This document shows positions 1 through 4,807 of a DNA stretch of 6,114 nt, piece by piece; position 1 is the first letter of the stretch, and the number at the start of each line of letters is the position of its first letter. Made by a program: the position numbers and the translations under genes. The notes under the pieces were generated by a model. That model ran no database searches and was not told the origin of the DNA. It was given only the letters and a program-made list of their open reading frames with translations. Source of the stretch: Candidatus Intestinimonas stercorigallinarum. Lineage in GTDB: Bacteria > Bacillota > Clostridia > Oscillospirales > Oscillospiraceae. The stretch lies in NCBI GenBank assembly GCA_019115345.1, contig DXDV01000059.1, positions 1 through 6,114 on the forward strand, read 5' to 3'.

Positions 1-425
1 ACGATCTTGCTGGCCCCGTACACCAGGTCCATGGCCGACATGATCTTGGCCACGGCGGCCACCACCTCGCCGGTGAAGGCCCGGCTGGCCCGGCAGAGCT
101 CCTCGGTGGTGGTCCTGTGGTCCAGGACCCATTCCCGCAGCTCCCCAATGGTCATGTTCTTGAAGCGCTCGTACATGGGCTTGTTGAGGCCGTCGATGTT
201 CACCCGGGTGACCTCGTCCTTCTCGTAGGGGACGGTGGGGTTTTCGGTGAGGTCGCCCACGGTGAGCTCCGAGAGGACGATCTTGGCGGCCACCCGCTCG
301 GTGGCGGTGGACGCAGCGATGCCCTGGAACCGGTCGGCGGACTTGGGTTCGTTGGCCTTTGCCAGCACATCCTTGATGTCCCGGAAGGCAAAGCTGGAGC
401 CGTTGAGGGTCGTTTTCAGTTTCAT
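1..425 (-). CDS. eutB: Ethanolamine ammonia-lyase large subunit, N-terminal part (cut by window edge)
   Basis: This is the large catalytic subunit of adenosylcobalamin-dependent ethanolamine ammonia-lyase, which with EutC converts ethanolamine to acetaldehyde and ammonia. Only 141 codons are present, about a third of the usual 450-460 residues; the gene runs off the low-coordinate edge with no stop. The N terminus is family-typical: MKLKTTL, then a segment around residues 20-26 reading VLAKANE, RVAAKIVLSEL near 46-56, and VVAAVAKI followed by DLVYGASKI at the end. I recognise these from EutB proteins. The ATG is preceded by a purine-rich AGAGAGGTG at 436-444. An in-frame GTG lies four codons upstream, but it sits within the ribosome-binding region. 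The gene follows eutW directly, with a terminator/antiterminator region between them, so expression is probably set by read-through. Catalytic and cobalamin-binding residues lie beyond the window. Confidence 0.93.
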   Translation of the reverse strand, partial: MKLKTTLNGSSFAFRDIKDVLAKANEPKSADRFQGIAASTATERVAAKIVLSELTVGDLTENPTVPYEKDEVTRVNIDGLNKPMYERFKNMTIGELREWVLDHRTTTEELCRASRAFTGEVVAAVAKIMSAMDLVYGASKI

Positions 426-488
426 GCTTCCATACACCTCTCTTGACTGGATTCGGGCGTGGTCGTCACGCTCCGGCTGATGAGAACG

Positions 489-537
489 AAAAAAGTGCAA
501 AACAGCCCAGGGGCAGCCGTCCGCTGTCCCTGGGCTG
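489..537 (-). terminator. Rho-independent terminator between eutW and eutB, probably conditional
   Basis: On the minus strand CAGCCCAGGG (537-528) pairs perfectly with its complement at 512-503. After one A/C mismatch, CAGC/GCTG (526-523 with 517-514) extends the helix, leaving a 5-nt loop. The helix is followed by TTTT (502-499) and, after GCAC, by TTTTTT (494-489). It stops transcription arriving from eutVW unless the upstream P2 hairpin captures bases 535-530. No promoter is evident in the 63 bases between the T tract and eutB, so eutB probably depends on read-through. Confidence 0.88.
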
Positions 538-583
538 CGCCGCCCAGCGCATCTCCGCGCCGCCATACCCTCAGGTCGGCGCG
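530..583 (-). promoter_or_regulatory. Candidate ANTAR (EutV) antiterminator element, two tandem hexaloop hairpins
   Basis: Read on the minus strand, two hairpins lie just after the eutW stop. P1 (583-556) pairs 583-577 with 562-556, has a two-base bulge at 576-575, and closes with three pairs around the hexaloop AGGGTA (571-566). That loop has A at position 1 and G at position 4, the ANTAR-target signature. After an 8-nt linker, P2 (547-530) pairs CTGGGC with GCCCAG around the hexaloop GGCGCA, which keeps G4 but has G instead of A at position 1. The 3' arm of P2 (535-530) lies inside the 5' arm of the following terminator, so P2 and the terminator cannot form together. ANTAR elements of this design control eut genes in Enterococcus, including the eutW-eutA gap. 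The structure is seen; EutV binding is inferred. Confidence 0.68.
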
Positions 584-584
584 T

Positions 585-1955
585 CTATTGCTCTAAAAAG
601 TCAAAGGTGATCCGGGTGCCCCCGGCGCCGGTCTCCACCGCCCATTCCCCCAGGAGCTTTTCCCGGTCGATGGTGGAGGCCAGCTCCAGCCCCATACCCC
701 CCGGCCGCCCGGCCTCCGGGCGAAAGCCCGTGCCGTTGTCCGACACCGTGACCGTACACAGGGGGCGCTGGACCTGGAGACGGATGCTCACCTCCCCCGC
801 CGCCCCGGCGGGGAAGGCGTGCTTGAGGGCGTTTTGCAGCAGCTCGTTGACCACCAGGGCCACCGAGGCGGCGCAGTCGGCGGACACCGCCGCCTCCTCC
901 CCCCACACCCGGATGACGATGTCCCTGGCGGGGGTCAGCAGGGTCTGAAGGGTATATTTCCGCACCCGCTCCAGCACCTGGAGGAGGGAGACCTTCTCCG
1001 GCGAGAGCTGCACCACTCCGTCCAGGGTGGCGGTGAGGGAGAGCAGCCGCCCGGCCATGTCCCGCAGGGCCGTCTGGGCTCCGGCGGGGTCCGCCGTCTC
1101 ATAGCTCCGGCTGCGGGCCAGGCCGGCCAGCATCTGGAGGCTGTTTTTCATCCGGTGCCGCAGCTCCCGCAGGGCCGTCTGCTGAAAGGCCAGCTCCTGC
1201 TCCAGCCGCCGCCGCGCCGTGATGTCCCGGAGGAGGAGGGCCGTCTTGGCCGACCCCCTGGAGATGGGCACCCGGCGGCAGAGGAGGGTCCGGTCCACCA
1301 CCGACGCCTCGTGCCACCTGCCGTCGCACTCCGCCTGGGCCACCGGCTGGATGTTGCTCTCCGGCATGCCCAGCGGGCTGCCCACGTAGCCCATGTCCCG
1401 GTAGAGCTGGGCGGCCGACTGGTTGTGGCCGCACACCTTTCCCGCCCCGTCCAGGAAGATCACCGCCTCGTCCAGACCGTCGGACACCCCCGCCCAGTCC
1501 AGCTCCGCCGTTTCGTCCTGGCCGAAGCCCTGGCGGACCACCATGTCCTCCGCCGCCGGGGCCGGTTTTTCGTAGATGAGCACGGCGATGAGCCGCTCCC
1601 GGTAGAAGATGGGCTCCACCGACTGGACGATCCGCCGGTCCTCCGGCATGGAGACGGCCCGGAGCCCCACGGTGGGGACCCCCAGGCGGAAGGAGCGGTC
1701 CACCGCCGGCTCGTCCCGCCACTGGATCAGCATGCCCAGGATGGCCCGCTCGTAATTGGAGGGGACGGTCTGGGGCTTGGCCTCGCAGACCACGATGGCG
1801 GAGCGGCCGGTGGAGGTGCGGCAGTCGATAAAGACGTCGGCCTCCTCGGCGTTGGCCAGGGCGGGCAGGAGGGGCTCATAGGATTCGATGTAGGCGATCT
1901 CCTCGTCGGTGAGGTCGGTGTATTTCTGGCAGAGCATCCTGGTGGGTCCGATCAT
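585..1955 (-). CDS. eutW: EutW-type sensor histidine kinase for ethanolamine
   Basis: This 456-residue soluble kinase has no transmembrane segment. It is the partner of the ANTAR regulator encoded just upstream. Residues 1-140 look like the GAF-like N-terminal sensory domain found in PdtaS/EutW kinases. Residues 155-250 are PAS-like and end in LLRDITARRRLEQEL. A HisKA_2 dimerisation domain follows, with phosphoacceptor H267 in ELRHRMKNSLQ. The HATPase shows the N box VVNELLQNALKHAF (368-381), G1 SDNGTGF (405-411) and G2 GGMGLELA (419-426), so all ATP-binding motifs look intact. The ATG at 1955 overlaps the eutV stop in an ATGA, implying translational coupling. In Enterococcus EutW autophosphorylates with ethanolamine; that ligand is inferred here from the adjacent eutB. 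The open frame extends further upstream over eutV, but that portion is a shadow. Confidence 0.92.
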   Translation of the reverse strand: MIGPTRMLCQKYTDLTDEEIAYIESYEPLLPALANAEEADVFIDCRTSTGRSAIVVCEAKPQTVPSNYERAILGMLIQWRDEPAVDRSFRLGVPTVGLRAVSMPEDRRIVQSVEPIFYRERLIAVLIYEKPAPAAEDMVVRQGFGQDETAELDWAGVSDGLDEAVIFLDGAGKVCGHNQSAAQLYRDMGYVGSPLGMPESNIQPVAQAECDGRWHEASVVDRTLLCRRVPISRGSAKTALLLRDITARRRLEQELAFQQTALRELRHRMKNSLQMLAGLARSRSYETADPAGAQTALRDMAGRLLSLTATLDGVVQLSPEKVSLLQVLERVRKYTLQTLLTPARDIVIRVWGEEAAVSADCAASVALVVNELLQNALKHAFPAGAAGEVSIRLQVQRPLCTVTVSDNGTGFRPEAGRPGGMGLELASTIDREKLLGEWAVETGAGGTRITFDFLEQ

Positions 1956-2557
1956 GGCGCTTTGCCCCCCAGCTGCTCGATCAGATAGCCGGCCACCCGG
2001 GCCATGGAGAGCTGCTTGCGGCGGCTGAGCTCCCGGATATACCGGTAGGCCTCCTCCTCCGTCATGCCCTTCGTCTCCATCAGCAGCAGCTTGGCCCGGT
2101 CCACCGTCTCCCGCTCGCCCAGCCGCCGGTCCAGGTTCCGCCGCTCCTTGCACAGCAGGTGGTACTCCCGGCTGCGGCTGAGGCAGATCTCCAGGGCGGG
2201 CAGGAGCTTGTCCGCCTGGAAGGGCTTGGTGAGGTAGCCGAAGGCTCCGGCCTCCAGGGCCTCCCGCACGCTCTCCCGGTCGCTGTATGCCGTGAGCATG
2301 ACCACGCACTTGGCGTAGCCGCCCTCCAGGATGAGCTTGGCCGCGCCGGTGCCGCTGAGCACCGGCATCTGGATGTCCAGCAGGGCCACGTCCGGCCGCA
2401 GCCGCCTGCACCCCTCCACCGCGGCGGCGCCGTCGCTGGCGGCGCCCACCACCCGGTAGTGCGGGCAGTCCGCGAAGATGGCCTCCAGTTCCCGGCGCGC
2501 CTGCTCCTCGTCATCGGCCAGAAAGAGCGACGTGACGCGCGTCTTGTCGGGGCTCAC
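1952..2557 (-). CDS. eutV: EutV-type response regulator with ANTAR RNA-binding domain
   Basis: This 201-residue cytoplasmic regulator has a receiver domain at about residues 9-125. It carries the acidic pair D15/D16, phosphoacceptor D61 in LLDIQMP, T89 in VMLTAYSD and K111 in YLTKPF. A helical linker (about 125-150) leads into the ANTAR domain (about 150-196), with AKLLLMETKGMTEEEAYRYI and a second helix ending in VAGYLIE. Phosphorylated ANTAR regulators bind paired RNA hairpins and block intrinsic terminators, rather than binding DNA. The GTG start is chosen because GGGAGG lies 8 nt upstream and the receiver begins a few residues later. The same frame stays open to 2722, but that stretch is the structured leader. 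It overlaps eutW by 4 nt. Both the eutB leader and its own leader are candidate targets. Confidence 0.93.
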   Translation of the reverse strand: MSPDKTRVTSLFLADDEEQARRELEAIFADCPHYRVVGAASDGAAAVEGCRRLRPDVALLDIQMPVLSGTGAAKLILEGGYAKCVVMLTAYSDRESVREALEAGAFGYLTKPFQADKLLPALEICLSRSREYHLLCKERRNLDRRLGERETVDRAKLLLMETKGMTEEEAYRYIRELSRRKQLSMARVAGYLIEQLGGKAP

Positions 2558-2565
2558 GTCCCACA

Positions 2566-2571
2566 CCTCCC
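2566..2571 (-). promoter_or_regulatory. Ribosome-binding site fixing the GTG start of eutV
   Basis: GGGAGG on the minus strand lies 8 nt before the GTG at 2557-2555. It decides against the longer open frame that reaches 2722, because the extra residues would come from the leader and resemble nothing in receiver domains. The site lies 41 bases after the leader terminator's T tract, so it is transcribed only on read-through. Confidence 0.85.
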
Positions 2572-2612
2572 TCTCTCCGCGCCCGGACGGGAAGCTCCCG
2601 CCCAATTTTGAG

Positions 2613-2658
2613 AAAAAAGGAGCACTTTGGAGCGCCAAGCGGCGCTTCAAAATGCTCC
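2613..2658 (-). terminator. Strong intrinsic terminator inside the eutV leader (attenuator)
   Basis: On the minus strand GGAGCATTTTGAAGCGCC (2658-2641) pairs with 2636-2619 across the tetraloop GCTT. This makes an 18-pair helix with one A/C mismatch and one G-T wobble, followed at once by six T (2618-2613). It lies between the eutV promoter and the eutV ribosome-binding site, so it must be bypassed for eutV and eutW to be made. It would produce an RNA of about 129 nt when active. It is too far from any upstream gene, and on the wrong side of the promoter, to be that gene's terminator. Confidence 0.88.
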
Positions 2659-2730
2659 CTGCGCATTTGAAGTCCTCCGCTCCAATGGGAGCGGGATACG
2701 GTAAACTTGCTGCACCCGGCATAGCTTACC
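2645..2730 (-). promoter_or_regulatory. eutV leader hairpins, including a candidate antiterminator
   Basis: Three hairpins precede the attenuator on the minus strand. H1 (2730-2700) pairs GGTAAGCT with AGTTTACC (eight pairs, one wobble) and may contain an inner TGC/GCA helix. H2 (2694-2677) pairs CCGCTCC with GGAGCGG over the tetraloop CATT. H3 (2672-2645) pairs CTTCAAATGC with GCATTTTGAAG, with one bulged T and the loop GCAGGGA. The whole 3' arm of H3 lies inside the 5' arm of the terminator, so the two are mutually exclusive and H3 acts as a built-in antiterminator. The layout resembles ANTAR leaders, but none of the loops is a clean hexaloop with A1 and G4. EutV autoregulation is therefore possible, not shown. 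Confidence 0.6.
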
Positions 2731-2747
2731 TCTCAATTGATAAGCAT

Positions 2748-2776
2748 ATTATACAAAGCTCCGCCCGCTCTGTCAA
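2748..2776 (-). promoter_or_regulatory. Perfect-consensus housekeeping promoter for eutVW
   Basis: On the minus strand TTGACA (2776-2771) and TATAAT (2753-2748) are separated by exactly 17 bases, matching the sigma-A/sigma-70 consensus at all twelve positions. Transcription should start near 2741, giving a leader of about 185 nt before eutV. A promoter this strong fits control after initiation, by the attenuator downstream. Confidence 0.92.
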
Positions 2777-2815
2777 TCCCCAATTTCCCCCCTCCGGCCT
2801 ATGGAAAATGGAGAG

Positions 2816-2850
2816 AAAAACGGCTGGGCGTATATGAGACGCCCAGCCGT
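2816..2850 (-). terminator. Rho-independent terminator after the M23 peptidase gene
   Basis: On the minus strand an 11-pair perfect helix (2850-2840 with 2830-2820, core CGGCTGGGCG) with a 9-nt loop precedes T residues at 2820-2816. It begins 12 bases after the stop codon. There is no T run on the other side, so it works in the minus direction only and isolates the eut promoter from the upstream gene. Confidence 0.93.
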
Positions 2851-2862
2851 CAGATAACGATT

Positions 2863-4392
2863 TCAGTTGAGGTAGGCGGCCGGGTTCACCGCCGTGCCGT
2901 TGATGCGGATCTCGAAGTGGCAGTGGTTGCCGGTGGACCGGCCGGTGGAGCCGGCCTTGGCGATGGTCTGCCCCTGGTAGACCTTGTCCCCGGCGGAGAC
3001 CAGCAGGCTGGAGTTGTGGCCGTAGTAGGTCTGCTCCCCGTTGCCGTGGTCGATGATGACCAGGTAGCCGTAGCTGCCCTTGTAGCCGGCGAAGGTGACG
3101 GTGCCGCCGTCGGAGGCCTTCACGCTGGTGCCGTAGGGGACGGCGATGTCCAGGCCGGAGTGGTAGCTGTAAGAGCCGAAGATATAGCGGTAGCCGAAGC
3201 GGGAGGTGATGGTGCCGTACACCGGCCAGATATAGTTGCCGGTGGGATACCAGGTGGGCCGCTCCTTGGTGCCCACGGCGATGACCTTCTCGGTGGCCTC
3301 CCGGATGGTGGTGGTGGAGGTGACGTTGCGCTCCCGCTCCACGCCGTTGACGTAGGTCACGTCGGCGGTGACCAGGGCCTCGCCGGGGACGCCGGCGTCC
3401 AGGACCTTGGACTCGCCCTGGTACATGCTGTCGTCCTCCACCTCGCGGACGGGACACTCGATGGCCTCGGTGTAGGTGAGGGAGTCCACCGTTTCCACGC
3501 CCAGGAAGGGGATCTCCTCCTTGATGTTGAGGATCTGGCCGATATAGAGCTTGTTGATGTCGATGCCCGGGTTGAGGGCCTCCATCTCGGCCATGGTCAT
3601 GTCGTTGTCGAAGGCCAGGGCCATGAAGGTGTCGCCCGACTGGACCTCATAGGTGGTCTGGCCGTTGGTGTTGGCGGTGAGGGTGGCCAGCATGGCCGCC
3701 GTGTCCTGCTCCACGTCGGAGGGGACATACTCCTGGGTGATGTGGACGTTCTTGGTATAGCTCACGGAGATGGTGTTCTCATTGACGTAGGGGGCGGAGA
3801 GCCCTTCCAGCAGGGCGTCCAGGGTGGACCGGTCGGTGGCGGCCCCCACGAACTGCCCGTCCACGGTGAGGACGTAGCTCTTCATGATGGCGTCGATCTG
3901 CTCGAAGAGGTAGTTTTCCATGTCGGCGGCGGAGGTGAGCTCGTCCCGCTCCACCAGAGCCGAGGAGTAGGTCACGGTGTGGTCCAGGGTGTAGTCATAG
4001 CCCAGGATCTCGCTGGCCCGGGCCTCCACCCGCTCCACAGCCTGGGTAAAGACGGCCTGGTCCCGGACCACGCCCACGTCGGCGCCGTCCACGGTGACCA
4101 CATAGGCGGGGGTGTACAGGGTGCCCAGCACAGTGGCCAGGCCGATGACGGCGCTGATGGCCAGGAAGGGCAGGGGGGCCATTTTGGGCTTGCCCGCCGT
4201 GGCGGAACAGAAGCGGTGATAGACCCGGGTCCCCTGGCGGCGGAGCACCCGGCCCCTGGCCGCAGTTTCCTCTATAAATTGGGAAAACCGCTCCCGCAGG
4301 CGCTCGGCCCTCTCTTCCCCAGCGGGGGCGGAGCCTTTGCGCTGACGCCGGCGCGGCAGTTCTCTCTGTGGTGCATGCAGGATCTCGTCCAT
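2863..4392 (-). CDS. Membrane-anchored LysM-G5-M23 murein hydrolase
   Basis: This 509-residue wall endopeptidase has a basic, Arg-rich cytoplasmic tail (1-70) and one transmembrane segment (about 72-93, PLPFLAISAVIGLATVLGTLY), with the rest outside. Residues 97-230 hold two related copies of a YVxTVDGxxVG segment. LysM follows at about 247-291 (YEVQSGDTFMALA to IGQILNI), then G5 at about 292-376 (ending EKVIAVGTK). The C-terminal M23 domain (about 386-509) keeps zinc ligands H411 and D415 in HSGLD, H492 in HCHFE, and further catalytic His at 459 and 490. It should therefore be active, cutting peptide cross-links in peptidoglycan; exact specificity cannot be read. ATG 4392 is chosen because AAAGGAGG lies upstream. 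The frame is open to a TTG at 4434 that has no such site. The gene is monocistronic, with its own promoter and terminator. Confidence 0.93.
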   Translation of the reverse strand: MDEILHAPQRELPRRRQRKGSAPAGEERAERLRERFSQFIEETAARGRVLRRQGTRVYHRFCSATAGKPKMAPLPFLAISAVIGLATVLGTLYTPAYVVTVDGADVGVVRDQAVFTQAVERVEARASEILGYDYTLDHTVTYSSALVERDELTSAADMENYLFEQIDAIMKSYVLTVDGQFVGAATDRSTLDALLEGLSAPYVNENTISVSYTKNVHITQEYVPSDVEQDTAAMLATLTANTNGQTTYEVQSGDTFMALAFDNDMTMAEMEALNPGIDINKLYIGQILNIKEEIPFLGVETVDSLTYTEAIECPVREVEDDSMYQGESKVLDAGVPGEALVTADVTYVNGVERERNVTSTTTIREATEKVIAVGTKERPTWYPTGNYIWPVYGTITSRFGYRYIFGSYSYHSGLDIAVPYGTSVKASDGGTVTFAGYKGSYGYLVIIDHGNGEQTYYGHNSSLLVSAGDKVYQGQTIAKAGSTGRSTGNHCHFEIRINGTAVNPAAYLN

Positions 4393-4402
4393 GCAGGTGA
4401 CG

Positions 4403-4410
4403 CCTCCTTT
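4403..4410 (-). promoter_or_regulatory. Ribosome-binding site fixing the M23 gene start
   Basis: AAAGGAGG on the minus strand lies 10 nt before the ATG at 4392. It settles the start over the TTG at 4434, which would place this site within the coding sequence. Confidence 0.85.
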
Positions 4411-4470
4411 GCGCGATCCTTTAATTCCGAGCAAAATTGTCGGATAAAAATGACAGAACAGTCAAAAATA

Positions 4471-4486
4471 ATTACAAAAGGTTACA
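4471..4486 (-). repeat. TGTAAY direct repeat at the M23 transcription start
   Basis: On the minus strand TGTAAC (4486-4481) and TGTAAT (4476-4471) are separated by four bases. Each half matches the TGTWAH half-site of WalR, the response regulator of cell-wall hydrolases in low-GC Firmicutes, but the known spacing is five. The pair covers the expected start site of a wall-hydrolase gene, so a regulatory role is plausible but unproven. Confidence 0.35.
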
Positions 4487-4491
4487 AAGGA

Positions 4492-4520
4492 ATGATACAC
4501 GCTTTGCCCGCCACCGTCAA
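4492..4520 (-). promoter_or_regulatory. Promoter of the M23 peptidase gene
   Basis: On the minus strand TTGACG (4520-4515) and TATCAT (4497-4492) are 17 bases apart, with five of six consensus bases in each box. The expected start is near 4485, giving an untranslated leader of about 93 nt with no obvious terminator. Confidence 0.8.
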
Positions 4521-4642
4521 GCCCTTTTTGGTCGAAGGGAGTCGATGACATTAGCACTTTTTGTTTGAGAAAAAATGAACAATTCCGACATTTATGCGGT
4601 TATTTCGCACGTTTCGGCCAATATAGGACCTTAAAAGACGGA

Positions 4643-4660
4643 CCCGGGCCGCCGCCCGGG
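4643..4660. repeat. GC-rich hairpin of unknown role
   Basis: CCCGGGC (4643-4649) pairs perfectly with GCCCGGG (4654-4660) over a four-base loop. On the minus strand it is followed after six bases by TTTT, so it could act as a weak second terminator behind the SLH gene. The gap before the T run makes that uncertain. Confidence 0.45.
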
Positions 4661-4683
4661 GACAAAAAATTCGTGATTTTGCC

Positions 4684-4702
4684 GTAACATTTCTGTAACA
4701 TT
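4684..4702 (+). repeat. Perfect 8-bp direct repeat, 11-bp period
   Basis: GTAACATT occurs at 4684-4691 and again at 4695-4702 on the plus strand. The 11-bp period is the one recognised by OmpR/PhoB-family regulators, and read as CGTAAC-N5-TGTAAC it differs from a WalR site at one base. It lies about 165 bp upstream of the M23 promoter, with no other gene start nearby. Confidence 0.45.
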
Positions 4703-4741
4703 GGACGGCCGTGCCATCCGCAGGCCGGTGGTTTTATGACC

Positions 4742-4789
4742 AAAATGCCGCGCGCCCGTTCTCCGGCCGTGCCGGAGGACGGGCGCGCG
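4742..4789 (-). terminator. Terminator-like hairpin after the SLH gene
   Basis: An 18-pair, very GC-rich helix (4789-4772 with 4766-4749, one G-T wobble, 5-nt loop) begins 18 bases after the stop codon. On the minus strand GCA and then TTTT (4745-4742) follow. The helix is strong but the T tract is short, so efficiency is uncertain. Confidence 0.72.
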
Positions 4790-4807
4790 CTGTCCGCGGG
4801 GGAGGGC

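Larger units (their letters stand above)
4393..4807. other. 415-base intergenic region between the SLH and M23 genes
   Basis: No gene is visible on either strand here. The GC-rich end next to the SLH gene holds its terminator-like hairpin. The middle is AT-rich and contains a perfect 8-bp direct repeat (4684-4702) and a GC-rich hairpin (4643-4660). The end near the M23 gene carries its promoter (4492-4520), a TGTAAY repeat at the expected start site (4471-4486) and its ribosome-binding site. Long stretches such as 4540-4640 show A/T tracts but nothing else I can name. Confidence 0.7.

Noticed and set aside
819..1988. 389-codon open frame on the plus strand
   Set aside because: Antisense to eutW, with low-complexity composition (Gly, His, Pro, Arg) and no recognisable family.
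1956..2411. Upstream extension of the eutW frame over eutV
   Set aside because: The extension is Ala/Gly/Pro-rich shadow in the wrong frame of eutV. The ATG at 1955, overlapping the eutV stop, gives a normal kinase N terminus.
2558..2722. Longer eutV starting at 2722
   Set aside because: It would translate the attenuator hairpins. The GTG at 2557 has a good ribosome-binding site and gives the normal receiver N terminus.
2558..2741. Cobalamin riboswitch in the eutV leader
   Set aside because: Adenosylcobalamin control of eut regulators is known, so I looked for it. The leader lacks a B12-box-like sequence and the conserved core, and is short for that class once the attenuator is excluded.
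2715..2745. SAM-I riboswitch resemblance
   Set aside because: The start CTTATCAA followed by GAGAGG recalls the SAM-I 5' strand, but the conserved GGGA...GGCCC...GGCAACC core does not follow, so it is taken as coincidence.
4393..4434. TTG start for the M23 protein
   Set aside because: The strong AAAGGAGG at 4403-4410 would be inside the gene, and the extra residues add nothing recognisable.
4449..4466. Palindrome TGAC/GTCA near the M23 leader
   Set aside because: Only four bases per arm, with a non-symmetrical centre. This is too short to distinguish from chance in an AT-rich stretch.
2737..4548. 603-codon open frame on the plus strand
   Set aside because: It lies opposite the LysM-G5-M23 gene, is dominated by Gly, Val, His and Asp as expected of an antisense shadow in GC-rich DNA, and shows no domain or ribosome-binding site.
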